Source: a virus. From it: a stretch of DNA of 23,330 bases. The stretch spans positions 1-23,330 of the IMG/VR virus record IMGVR_UViG_3300030117_004197. The stretch is one strand, 5' to 3'. Positions within the stretch are counted from its first letter, which is position 1, and each line of letters opens with the position of its first letter. The notes below the pieces were generated by a model. The model worked only from the letters and a program-made list of their open reading frames with translations, ran no database searches and was not told the origin of the DNA. The position numbers were made by a program, and so were the translations under genes. Of this stretch, positions 13,288 to 22,300 are shown in pieces.

Positions 13288-16111
13288 AACTATTGATCGC
13301 GACATCCAAGGACAAGAGGGTGTCAAGAAGAAAATAAATAAAGGCGCTGAAAAGCTGGTCTTTGACATTCTTCAGGCTTCTCAATATTCTCAGCCTATCC
13401 CATCAACGGTTAGGGAGTTAACTACAAATGCATGTGACTCTCAACGTGAAAAAGAAATGGCTATAGAAATATTGAAAGGGACAAAGAAAGTTGACGACTA
13501 TTATATAAAGCGGGAAGGAGAAGCTTACACAGATAGTAACTTTGATCTTTCATATTATAACTTGTCACATTTAAATACAACAGAAACTAAAGTCTATCTT
13601 GTATACAAAGAAAATAAAGGAACAGGCTTTTGTGATATATTTACTGTTAGAGACCATGGTGTTGGTATAGGTGATAGAAGAATGGAAGGAATTCTAGAGC
13701 TAGGTTATTCTACGAAAAGAAATACTAGCGAGAATTTTGGCGCATTTGGTTTAGGTGCAAAAGTAGCACTTTCAACAGGCGTTGATTTCTATACTATAGA
13801 AACTGTACATAATGGTAGAAAGTTTAGATGTAACTGTTACAACTATAAAACAGATTTTATTATACCTAAGTTTAATTTAGAAACTGGTAAAGAAAATCCT
13901 TTTATAACATTTTCAGATGGCACTAAGGTATATTATGAAGAGGTAAATAGTTATAATTATACTGAAGTGAGTTTTGGAGTAAAGAGGCACAATCGTTCTC
14001 GGTTTCAAGATGCTGTTGAAGAACAACTTCTATATATTGATAATGTCAATTTTACTGTCATCGATGAAGATGGTGATGAGGATGAAAAGAACTTTCATGC
14101 TGAAGTATTACATAACTCTAAGAATCTTATTATCTCTGACAGTTATGTATTTAGTAGACCACATATTGTAATAGTAAAAGATGAAAATGCTACTACAGGT
14201 ATTAACTACGGCCATATTAACTTTAGAGAGTTAGAAATGGAAGGTATGTGGGGCGCTATTGCATTTAAATGTCCTATGAGACAAGTAATGAGAGATCCAG
14301 AAACTGGTGAAGAGATTGTTCTTCAAGAAGGTGTGGATGTAACTCCGTCTCGTGAGAAGGTTATATGGAATGAGTCTACTAAGAAATATGTGCAGGAATT
14401 AATTAATCGTGCAGGTTTAGAGGCAAGTGAGATTGTTCAGAATGAAATGCAAGAAACAGATGTTGTAGATTGGATGCATAAATGCAGAACTGTTATGAAT
14501 GATGCAGGTTCTGATACTGTTCTTGGTAAACTATCTAATATAGTTGACAAAGATATGTTATCTCCTCATTTTTCTGGTAATAAAGATCTTAAATTTGGTC
14601 AATTTAATAAAGTCTTTGGTAAAAAGACAGATATTAAAAAGATTTGGATTGATAAAGATTGGAGTACTAAGAAAGAAACTGTTAAGAGAGAGAAGCTTGA
14701 AAATTGGGACAGTTTTGGTCATAAAGATCATAATATATATCTAAAAGAGTTAGAAACTAATTATAGTTGGAAGAAAGATGCATATGCTATCAGAAAACTA
14801 CAAGAGGGTGAAACTATATATGTTATATCTGAACATGACGGTACTGATACTGAAAGGATCGCTGCAATAGGTGGAATAATTGATGACACAGACAGACAGA
14901 AGCAAATGGATGCTTATACTAAAGAAAAGAATAGAGTAAAAGCTTTATTTGCTGAACTTCGTAAGTCTAGCCGTGTTAAATACTATGAAGATATTGAGGT
15001 AGATGATGATTGGTTAACAGAGTTTAAGACAGTAGCTAAACAAAGAGAGGAAATAGCTGCAATGTCTCATATGACTGCTGAGGAGCGACGTAAGATACAA
15101 GAGCGTATGGTAGCATATACCCTACGTAAGTGTACTAAATATCGCGGATCTGCCTCTGCTAGCCCTACAGGCTATGTATGGGACAAAGTAGAGCCTAGAA
15201 CTTCTGATTTGATGAATACTGAAACTAGGACATATTATGGCACTACAGAAGATGAAGGATCATTAATATTAGCTGCTGATATTCTTGAACTTCAGAATCC
15301 TACTCATAAACAAGTGTGGAGTAATGATAGGAATGCTTATGATGATCAAGATAGTAATCCTGTATATTTTTGGGAATATCCTCCTGTTAGATCTTATTAT
15401 GGTGATGAGCCTAGTGAAAATTGGACTAAAAATCAAAAGCTAGATTGGGATAGACCTCAATTACTTAGAGTTAATGCAAAGACAGCCAAACATATGGCGT
15501 CTAATCCTAACTGTAAGCATATTGATGAATTCTTTTATACAGCTACTGATAATAATCATGTTTCTGTAGATCCTGCTATTAGAAGATGGTATACAGGTTA
15601 TTGTATGCAATTTGAAAATGCTGGTTTTATGGAAAAGATGAAACTTGTTAATAAAGAAATGTATGATAATTATACAGAAATTGTAGAATATCTTCACGGT
15701 ACGACAGGAACTTATTCAATTAAGAATTGGTTAAATAAGCCTCAAATGGCTATGTTTAATAAAATGATAGAATTTCATAAATTTCTTGATACTTTAAATC
15801 AAGATGGTGAAACTACACAAGAAGAGTATCATGCTATTAAAGCTAAGTCTAGAGAGTTATTTGTATTCACAGATGTAACATGTAATAGTGTTGTAGATAA
15901 AGATATGATTATAGCTTATGAAGACTTGTTGTTATACTTAGAACCTATATCTATATTTCTTGATGGGATGGATAATATTAGATCCTCAATACAAGATTCT
16001 GATACAGGTGATGATTATTCAAAACAGCTAAATGATTATCTTAAATATAAACAAAGATTAGGTTGGAAACCACCTATAAATTTACTAATTTTAAATAAAA
16101 ATAAAAAATGA
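13277..16111 (+). CDS. rIIA-like: rIIA-like GHKL-ATPase protein, 944 aa
   Basis: The N terminus is a GHKL (gyrase/Hsp90/histidine-kinase/MutL) ATP-binding domain: N box E47...N51 (RELTTNACDS), G1 box D126-HGVG (VRDHGVGIGD) and G2 box GAFGLGAK (155-162). This is the pattern of T4 rIIA homologues found in many large phages. The remaining 750 residues are mixed helical and aromatic with no further motif recognised. At 944 residues it is longer than T4 rIIA (725). T4 rII proteins affect phage growth in lambda-lysogenic hosts and are membrane-associated; the molecular role is unsettled. The last bases overlap the rIIB start (ATGA), so the pair is co-translated. Confidence 0.9.
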   Translation: MSIKTIDRDIQGQEGVKKKINKGAEKLVFDILQASQYSQPIPSTVRELTTNACDSQREKEMAIEILKGTKKVDDYYIKREGEAYTDSNFDLSYYNLSHLNTTETKVYLVYKENKGTGFCDIFTVRDHGVGIGDRRMEGILELGYSTKRNTSENFGAFGLGAKVALSTGVDFYTIETVHNGRKFRCNCYNYKTDFIIPKFNLETGKENPFITFSDGTKVYYEEVNSYNYTEVSFGVKRHNRSRFQDAVEEQLLYIDNVNFTVIDEDGDEDEKNFHAEVLHNSKNLIISDSYVFSRPHIVIVKDENATTGINYGHINFRELEMEGMWGAIAFKCPMRQVMRDPETGEEIVLQEGVDVTPSREKVIWNESTKKYVQELINRAGLEASEIVQNEMQETDVVDWMHKCRTVMNDAGSDTVLGKLSNIVDKDMLSPHFSGNKDLKFGQFNKVFGKKTDIKKIWIDKDWSTKKETVKREKLENWDSFGHKDHNIYLKELETNYSWKKDAYAIRKLQEGETIYVISEHDGTDTERIAAIGGIIDDTDRQKQMDAYTKEKNRVKALFAELRKSSRVKYYEDIEVDDDWLTEFKTVAKQREEIAAMSHMTAEERRKIQERMVAYTLRKCTKYRGSASASPTGYVWDKVEPRTSDLMNTETRTYYGTTEDEGSLILAADILELQNPTHKQVWSNDRNAYDDQDSNPVYFWEYPPVRSYYGDEPSENWTKNQKLDWDRPQLLRVNAKTAKHMASNPNCKHIDEFFYTATDNNHVSVDPAIRRWYTGYCMQFENAGFMEKMKLVNKEMYDNYTEIVEYLHGTTGTYSIKNWLNKPQMAMFNKMIEFHKFLDTLNQDGETTQEEYHAIKAKSRELFVFTDVTCNSVVDKDMIIAYEDLLLYLEPISIFLDGMDNIRSSIQDSDTGDDYSKQLNDYLKYKQRLGWKPPINLLILNKNKK

Positions 16112-17286
16112 TTTCAATAAATGTAATTGATGATAAGATCTCAGGATCTTATGGAGATAAGACATTTTGTATAGACTTCGATAAAGGAGTCTATACAAAA
16201 ATGTTAGAGCTTGCTGATAAAGCTAATGAAGCTCAAACTATGGAGGCATATAAAAGTATATTAGATACTTTTGAGCCTTTAACTGTCCAAGATTATACTA
16301 AAACTGTTCAAGATAAATGTGAGCACATCCATGTAAATAAAAGTACAGGTGAGTTCTTTTTACAACATAATGGTATAGTATCATCTATTCCGATGCCGGA
16401 AGCATTGGTAGAAAGAATCTATGAGTCTATGGACAAAGGATTAGATTTTATGCCACTAGTTAAAATGTGGACTAGATGGTTAAGAAATCCTGTTCTTCGC
16501 ACTAAAATGAAGAAAGGTTGGGGTAAAGAATTCTGTGAAAGATTCTTTAGCTATATTAATCTTAAATATGTTCATCCTAAACTTAAAGAAGAGTTAATGG
16601 AAGAACATGGTTTAAGTGAAGAAGTTGCAGAAAGAAGAGCTACTATGTATCAAATGAAGATAACCAAAGAAGGTTTATTAAATGGATATAAAGTATCTAC
16701 TGAAATCATGACTAAATTTCAAGAAGGTGAAGATGGCGAAGTTGTTGAAGTGCCACGGTATAAAAGAACTTTTAATGTCGATACTGGTGAAATAGAGTCA
16801 GATGGATTGCCAGAACATGTAGAAGATAGACTATTTCAACCCGCTATTATGGGTTCAAGTGGTGATGCTTTCTTTTGTGAAGGGACTAATGGCTATGCTA
16901 AACCATGTCACTTTATAAAAGTTGGTTGTACTCATCGTTTACCTGGTTGGGACTATGTTAACACTAATGATCGTGTATCATGTGTTAAAGGTCTTCACTT
17001 TGGTGGGCTAGAGTATATTAACTGTATATCTGGTGAGATACATAATATATTTGTAGACCCAATGCATATTGGTGCAGTACCTGATGATGATACAGGTGCA
17101 GCTAGATGTCTTCAATATTTTGTACACTCTTCACTAGCAGGTGTAAATGGTTCTATATATCATAGTTCTACTTATGCAGCTAAAACAGATGAAGAATGGG
17201 CTGAGATGCGTAAACAAATTGTTGCTGATTACAAAGAGAAATCTGAAGAAACCAGCAAAGAAGTTACGGAATTAACTCAGCTTTAA
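16108..17286 (+). CDS. rIIB-like: rIIB-like protein, 392 aa
   Basis: The partner of the preceding rIIA-like gene. It has the conserved rIIB C-terminal stretch: GYAKPCHFIKVGCTHRLP, then RVSCVKGLHFGGLEYINCIS and HNIFVDPMHIGAVPDDDTGA (about residues 268-345), with several cysteines and histidines. The N-terminal half is charged and helical (KMLELADKANEAQTMEAYKS; EEHGLSEEVAERRATMYQMK). Its length is above T4 rIIB (312). The 4-nt overlap with rIIA makes the two stoichiometrically coupled. A hairpin ending as a terminator follows within 10 bp. Confidence 0.88.
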   Translation: MISINVIDDKISGSYGDKTFCIDFDKGVYTKMLELADKANEAQTMEAYKSILDTFEPLTVQDYTKTVQDKCEHIHVNKSTGEFFLQHNGIVSSIPMPEALVERIYESMDKGLDFMPLVKMWTRWLRNPVLRTKMKKGWGKEFCERFFSYINLKYVHPKLKEELMEEHGLSEEVAERRATMYQMKITKEGLLNGYKVSTEIMTKFQEGEDGEVVEVPRYKRTFNVDTGEIESDGLPEHVEDRLFQPAIMGSSGDAFFCEGTNGYAKPCHFIKVGCTHRLPGWDYVNTNDRVSCVKGLHFGGLEYINCISGEIHNIFVDPMHIGAVPDDDTGAARCLQYFVHSSLAGVNGSIYHSSTYAAKTDEEWAEMRKQIVADYKEKSEETSKEVTELTQL

Positions 17287-17293
17287 TATTAAT

Positions 17294-17390
17294 AAGAAAG
17301 GGGAATTGTGAACGGCCAAGCGTTGCTAGCAAAAAGTGTGAATAATCGTTAAACGCATCACGCGCCCACATTCCCCCCTTTCTTTAATTT
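17294..17390 (+). terminator. Long bulged hairpin after rIIB, ending as terminator; candidate small RNA
   Basis: AAGAAAGGGG-AAT-GTG (17294-17310) pairs with CAC-ATT-CCCC-CC-TTTCTT (17368-17384) with a bulged T and two extra Cs, and is followed by TAATTT. The 57-nt interior holds GCGTT/AACGC (17320-17324/17352-17356) and the self-complementary TTGCTAGCAA (17323-17332). The interior is GC-richer than flanking genes. It works as a terminator, but a simple terminator would not need the elaborate loop, so it may be the 3' end of a stable RNA. Confidence 0.6.
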
Positions 17391-17397
17391 AAAAAAT

Positions 17398-18174
17398 ATG
17401 GAAGAACTAGATGTATTGCAATTGCCAGATAATGGCCCAATTGCATTAATAGATGCTGATAGTTTATTATATTACGAAATGGGTAAGCCAACATTAGAAG
17501 AGGCTATCCAAGGTATAAATAGTAGATTATTTCATATGCTACATATGTGTGGAACTAGCAGATTTGCTGGGTTTCTAACATTATCTAAATGTTTTAGATA
17601 CAAAGTAGCAGAAACTAAATCTTACAAGTATAATAGAAAAGGCGGATCTAAACCTCCTATTTTTTATGCTTTACGAGAATATGTACAGCAAGATTGGAGA
17701 ATGGAACATGTCCCTGGACTTGAAGCCGACGATCTTGTTGCAGTGCATTCAAAACCAAGCGGAACTATTATATGCAGTCCTGATAAGGATGTGTTATATC
17801 AAGTAGCAGGTACACATTTTAATTTTAGAACAAATGAATTTGTAAAGACTTCAAAGTTAGAAGCCAATCGATTCCTTTGGAAACAAACATTAATGGGTGA
17901 TGCTACAGATGGTATAGTTGGTATCCCTAAATTGGGACCAAAAACTGCAGATAAACTTTTAAAGAAAGCTAGAGCTGGGTTTGAAAAGATAGCTATTGAG
18001 AAATACGTAGAAAAATTTGGATATTATGAAGGAGTTTGTAAATTTACTGAAACATTCAAACTTGTACATATCTTAAAAACTTACGATCAAGTCAAAGATG
18101 CTATTGGTGTGGACTTAGCAGGTTCACTTGTTGTTAATGATATAAAACACTTAAATATTACTTATGGCAGTTAA
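17398..18174 (+). CDS. 5'-3' exonuclease / flap endonuclease (T5 FEN-like), 258 aa
   Basis: This enzyme removes RNA primers and flaps and degrades DNA 5'-3', complementing a polymerase without that domain. Motifs: ALIDADSL with D19 and D21; GLEADDL with E109, D111 and D112; SPDKD with D129 and D131; GDATDGI with D168 and D171; and the helix-three-turn-helix GIPKLGPKTA (175-184). All the metal-binding acids of the family are present. The 258-residue length is at the short end for T5-type enzymes (291 aa). It heads the last plus-strand operon after the rIIB terminator; its stop overlaps the next start by 11 nt. Confidence 0.92.
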   Translation: MEELDVLQLPDNGPIALIDADSLLYYEMGKPTLEEAIQGINSRLFHMLHMCGTSRFAGFLTLSKCFRYKVAETKSYKYNRKGGSKPPIFYALREYVQQDWRMEHVPGLEADDLVAVHSKPSGTIICSPDKDVLYQVAGTHFNFRTNEFVKTSKLEANRFLWKQTLMGDATDGIVGIPKLGPKTADKLLKKARAGFEKIAIEKYVEKFGYYEGVCKFTETFKLVHILKTYDQVKDAIGVDLAGSLVVNDIKHLNITYGS

Positions 18175-18910
18175 ATGTGACAAAATTATCTTAAATCCTA
18201 CTAATGCTAGAACTATAAAAGTTACTGGTGGTACTAGGTCTATTAAGGTTCATAAGTATAAAAATAAAATAGTTTCTCTAGAGCTCCCTGACGACAAAGT
18301 TATAGCCTTAGAGCAAACTATTTCTATTAAAAACAAAAATTATAAAGTTAATATTATTAAACAGAATTTTGTTAGCGATATAATTTTATATGAACTTTTA
18401 ATAGCAGAACGTACAAAATCAACATTATTTGCACTTCCTATGTTAGGAGGAGAGCGTAAACTATATTTTTATGATAATTTATTAATTAATTGCTTTATAG
18501 GAGTCCCTGACCATGAAGGATGCATTGCATTACTTTATAGATGGAGTGGAGATCCTTTGTTTCATAAATTTGAAGCAGCAGTTAAAGAGTTTAGTAATTA
18601 TATAGATAGCTATATTCCTGATGAGAATATGGAATTTATAATGTTTTTGTTTGATGTTCCAAAAAGACACACTACGAATTACAAAAAATTTATAAACGGA
18701 GAATATTCAAAATTAACAGCTAGATACAAAGAGGATATATTAAAATTTCACGGATTAGATATTACTAGTCAATTAGGACAAATAATATTTAAAAGTGAGA
18801 AAAGAAAACTAATGCTAGAAAACACTTTAAATATAAAGTTAGATGATGATGCAGAATTATATAGTATTATTGATTCTAACGAAATTTTTAACCCTAAATA
18901 TTATTTGTAA
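18164..18910 (+). CDS. Conserved phage protein of unknown function, 248 aa
   Basis: I cannot name a domain. The pattern LPMLGGERKLYFYDNLLINCFIGV, then CIALLYRWSGDPLFHKFE (about residues 91-135) and FIMFLFDVPKR...YKKFINGEYSKLT (about 158-185) is one I recognise as a recurrent unnamed family in phages with similar replication modules. There is no nucleotide-binding loop, membrane segment or zinc motif. The N-terminal 60 residues are beta-rich and lysine-rich. It sits between the flap exonuclease (11-nt overlap) and the MazG-like gene (TAATG overlap), so it is probably connected with DNA metabolism. Confidence 0.65.
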   Translation: MAVKCDKIILNPTNARTIKVTGGTRSIKVHKYKNKIVSLELPDDKVIALEQTISIKNKNYKVNIIKQNFVSDIILYELLIAERTKSTLFALPMLGGERKLYFYDNLLINCFIGVPDHEGCIALLYRWSGDPLFHKFEAAVKEFSNYIDSYIPDENMEFIMFLFDVPKRHTTNYKKFINGEYSKLTARYKEDILKFHGLDITSQLGQIIFKSEKRKLMLENTLNIKLDDDAELYSIIDSNEIFNPKYYL

Positions 18911-19284
18911 TGACTTTTTCAGAAAAACTAGACAAAAAAACTAAAGAAATCACAGATCTATTAAAATCTAAAAATAAAGCCTACGGTAACAGCGCCTTGA
19001 ATCCAGCTAACATCTTCAGCCAAGCTAATGCTATTGACTCTCTATGTGCACGCATAGATGATAAGTTAATGCGCATTAAAAACAAAGGAATTTACGATGC
19101 AACTGAAGATACAGTAAATGATTTAATTGGATACTTGATGCTGTTACTTATGGCGATTGAGGATAGAGGTGGTGATGAGGATTATGAAAGCTTTAAAGAA
19201 ACTTTAGAGTTGGGAGGACACGTTAATATAAACGGACGACCAATAAGCTGCATTAAAGCTTTAAATGATCACTATAAAAAATAA
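18910..19284 (+). CDS. Nmad1 / DUF1599 MazG-like protein, 124 aa
   Basis: The all-helical pattern KNKAYGNSALNPANIF (residues 21-36), IDSLCARIDDKLMRIKNKG (42-60) and EDTVNDLIGYLMLL (66-79) is that of DUF1599, also called nucleotide-modification-associated domain 1. The family is related to MazG-type NTP pyrophosphohydrolases; D50, D51, E66, D67 and D71 sit where the metal-binding acids of the fold would be expected. It may control modified or host nucleotide pools. No hydroxymethylase or other base-modifying enzyme is seen in this window, so whether this phage modifies its DNA is open. It is the last plus-strand gene, ending six bases before the converging giant gene. Confidence 0.8.
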   Translation: MTFSEKLDKKTKEITDLLKSKNKAYGNSALNPANIFSQANAIDSLCARIDDKLMRIKNKGIYDATEDTVNDLIGYLMLLLMAIEDRGGDEDYESFKETLELGGHVNINGRPISCIKALNDHYKK

Positions 19285-19290
19285 ATATTT

Positions 19291-19329
19291 TTAACGAACT
19301 GCTGGGACTAACATTCCAGCATCGTTAAA
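19291..19329 (-). terminator. Minus-strand hairpin embedded in the end of the giant gene
   Basis: TTTAACGA (from 19290) plus TGCTGG (19300-19305) pairs with CCAGCA (19316-19321) plus TCGTTAAA (to 19329), about 14 pairs with a 2-nt bulge and a 10-nt loop. Read on the minus strand, it contains the stop codon and last dozen codons, and is followed by AA-UAUUUA-UUUUUU. This fits an intrinsic terminator for the minus-strand gene, overlapping its coding end because the converging gene leaves only six bases. Confidence 0.65.
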
Positions 19330-22300
19330 TTCTACCAATCTATTCAATTGATTAAATCCAGGAACAAACTTTACTGTATGATAGAAGAAAGGACTTTTAT
19401 CTCTTGGATTTTCTCTTATTATTCCTAATAATTCTCCCATTTCACTTATACCATTTGTACCAACTTTTGCTAAGTCTGAGAATAAACCTATTAATGGGAT
19501 ACCTCCACGTAGCATAGATGCCATATCAAGAGGATTTAACATAAATCCTAATTCTTGTGTTGTTCTAGTTAGTATCAAATGTAATTTTCTACTTGCCCAA
19601 GATTTTCGATGCCATTTTTCATCATCAGGGCCTACACCTACTCCCATTGCTACTGCAGCTGCCATTAATCCTAGTATAGCTCTAAGCTCTGCTAATGTAC
19701 GTCGTACAGATCTTTGACGCATTGCTAAAAACTGTTTTCTAGTTACGTTCCTTGCAGGATCTCCTTCAGGCAAATTCTTTTTCCATGCTTCAAACTCGGC
19801 ATCTAAAGACTCTACTCTTTTTTCGTATCGTGCTTGATCTGCAGGACTCCACTTATCTTTTTCTATTAATCTTAATCTTTCTGCTGGATTAGTTGTCCAT
19901 TTTCTTAGCATAGCTAAGTTTAACAAAGCATCTATTCCACGCTTTGCATTATGTTTTAGTATTGCATTAAATCCTACTTCAGAAAGTATTATGTCTCTAC
20001 TACTACTAGACCCTTTAAAAAATCCTATATATCTACCTTCTTCTAATGCTTTTAAAGTACGATTATATCCAATTGGCATAAATCTTTCTTCTGCTAATTT
20101 AGGCATCCAACTTTTAAACTGCATCATAGCATCACCTATTAAGGATGTATCTATAGCAACAATATTTTGCTCATCCATAGCACCTTTAATTCCTCCCATT
20201 ACTTCTTTTACCCTTAGCCTAAAATCTTCATATGCATCTTGTGTAAGATTGTTTATAAGGATCTGTTCTTTATCATTTAAATTTTCTTGAAATGAGTCCC
20301 ACATAGATTTTGTATCTGGTGGTAAATCTTCTAATCTTTCTAAGTTTCCTGTTTCAGGATCTATACCATGATTCATGGCCATAGCCACGGTTACAATAGC
20401 ATCCATATTTTCATCTGCAGCTCTTAATGGTAGATATAAATGGTTTAAATCTAACATTCCAGATACAGATTTCATAGATAAATCATTTGCTTTCTTCCAT
20501 GTTAGTCCTTGTTGGTACGGATCAAAATAATTAACAAATGCATTAAATGCTCTGTTATTTGTTACTAACATTTTTTGTGCTGCACGCATTTGTTTTTTGT
20601 TGTAGTTAAAACCATCTATTGTTTCTATCCACATATTAATTCCACCCACAATTCTTGCCGCTATAGCTGGTGCAATTGCAAACCCTAATACTTTTGCAGA
20701 ATATATTGATTTAAGAGTTTTTACAGTCTTAATCATACTTATACCACCAGGCCCTACTTTATCTTCTGTTTGTATTTTTTGCCCATACAAATAATACTTT
20801 AAGAATGTTTCATATAGATCTGTTGTAGCAGCATCTGTAACATCTGTAGTTACCTGTTCTCCACCTTCATATATAATATTTCCCGCTCTGTCTGTAGTAG
20901 TATGCCCAAGTTCAGCTAAATAATCTGATAATGTTAATAAGTTAGCTTCTATTTCTGACATATGTTTATGGTTATATACACTATTAGCTAATAAATATAA
21001 CGATTGTCCTAAGTCTACAGATTTTAAACTTGGGTCTATATTATTTTTAGAATCTCTTAAAGGATTTATAAATAAAACAGGAATACTACTTATTCGTTTA
21101 CCATGCTCATCTGTAACATAATGAGTTTCTTCTTCTGAATGCACTAAAAATGCACTTGATATAGATTCTGCTAGTTCAGACATATTAAAGCCTCTATTTA
21201 TAACAGTATCCATAACTCCTTCTCTTCTATTAGCTATAAAAGTTCTATTAATATCTAATCCAGAATCTCTTCTCATTTTTTGATTTAGTTGTGTATAATA
21301 CTCATAAAAAGCAAATACTTCTGGGTTTGCTTTTAATGCATTATATTCTTTACTAAAATGTTTTGATGGTTCTTTAGGCTCTAAGTATCTAAAAGTATTT
21401 TCATTTAACCAAGCGCTGTCATGTTTCCATACATTATTTTTTTCATCCCACTTCTTCATAGCAAGATCTATCGCTTTCTCTTTTTTTGCCTCGATAATTT
21501 CTTTTCCAGCTGCATCTGTAGTCCTATATGCCTCTTTATTTATAACTTCTTGTTCTTCTATAAATTTTTTGTTTTGGATAAATTGATCATGTGCATTTTC
21601 CCTAATCTTAAAATTATCTTTTATCCATTTTATATCTTCAGGTTTTCCACTCTCTTTTCTTTTTTCTAATTCGTCTAAAAATTTAGCGCTGTATTTACCT
21701 ACTAATCCTCTTGACACTACTTTACCATTTTTAATAGTATCTTTTATCATAAGTTTATATGCATCTTCTTTTGAAATTCCTGCATCTTCTATAGCTTTTG
21801 TATATTTTTGTATATCTTCATATATACCATCAGTAATTGCTTTTGTTTTATTAAAAGAATGATTTATTTCTCTATAAGCTGTTCTAAATATTGGATGATC
21901 TATTTGAGACATTTGTGTAAATAGTCTAGACCAAGACCCTAATTGCTTAGGTTTTACTTTTAAATTTTCATCATATTTTTCCCCTAAAGCTATTGCTCTA
22001 TTAAATAATGCTTGCTTTATAACTTCCCCGTGATTTCTAACAGTTTGAGCTGCTTTATTAAATGCAGCTTTTGTAGATAATGCTTCTTTTGGAGGTAAAT
22101 CTTTTACTAGTTTATTTATATAGTCTTGAGATTCTGCTACAATTACATCAAACATTTTTGAATCTTGCAATGCATTTCTTAATACAGTCGGAGATATAAA
22201 ATTAGGATCTGACTCGTCCATAATTCCCGCATGCTCAGATGTTATAGCTGCATTATTACCTGCTTCCCTTAAAACGTCTAATAAATCTTTATCTACAATT

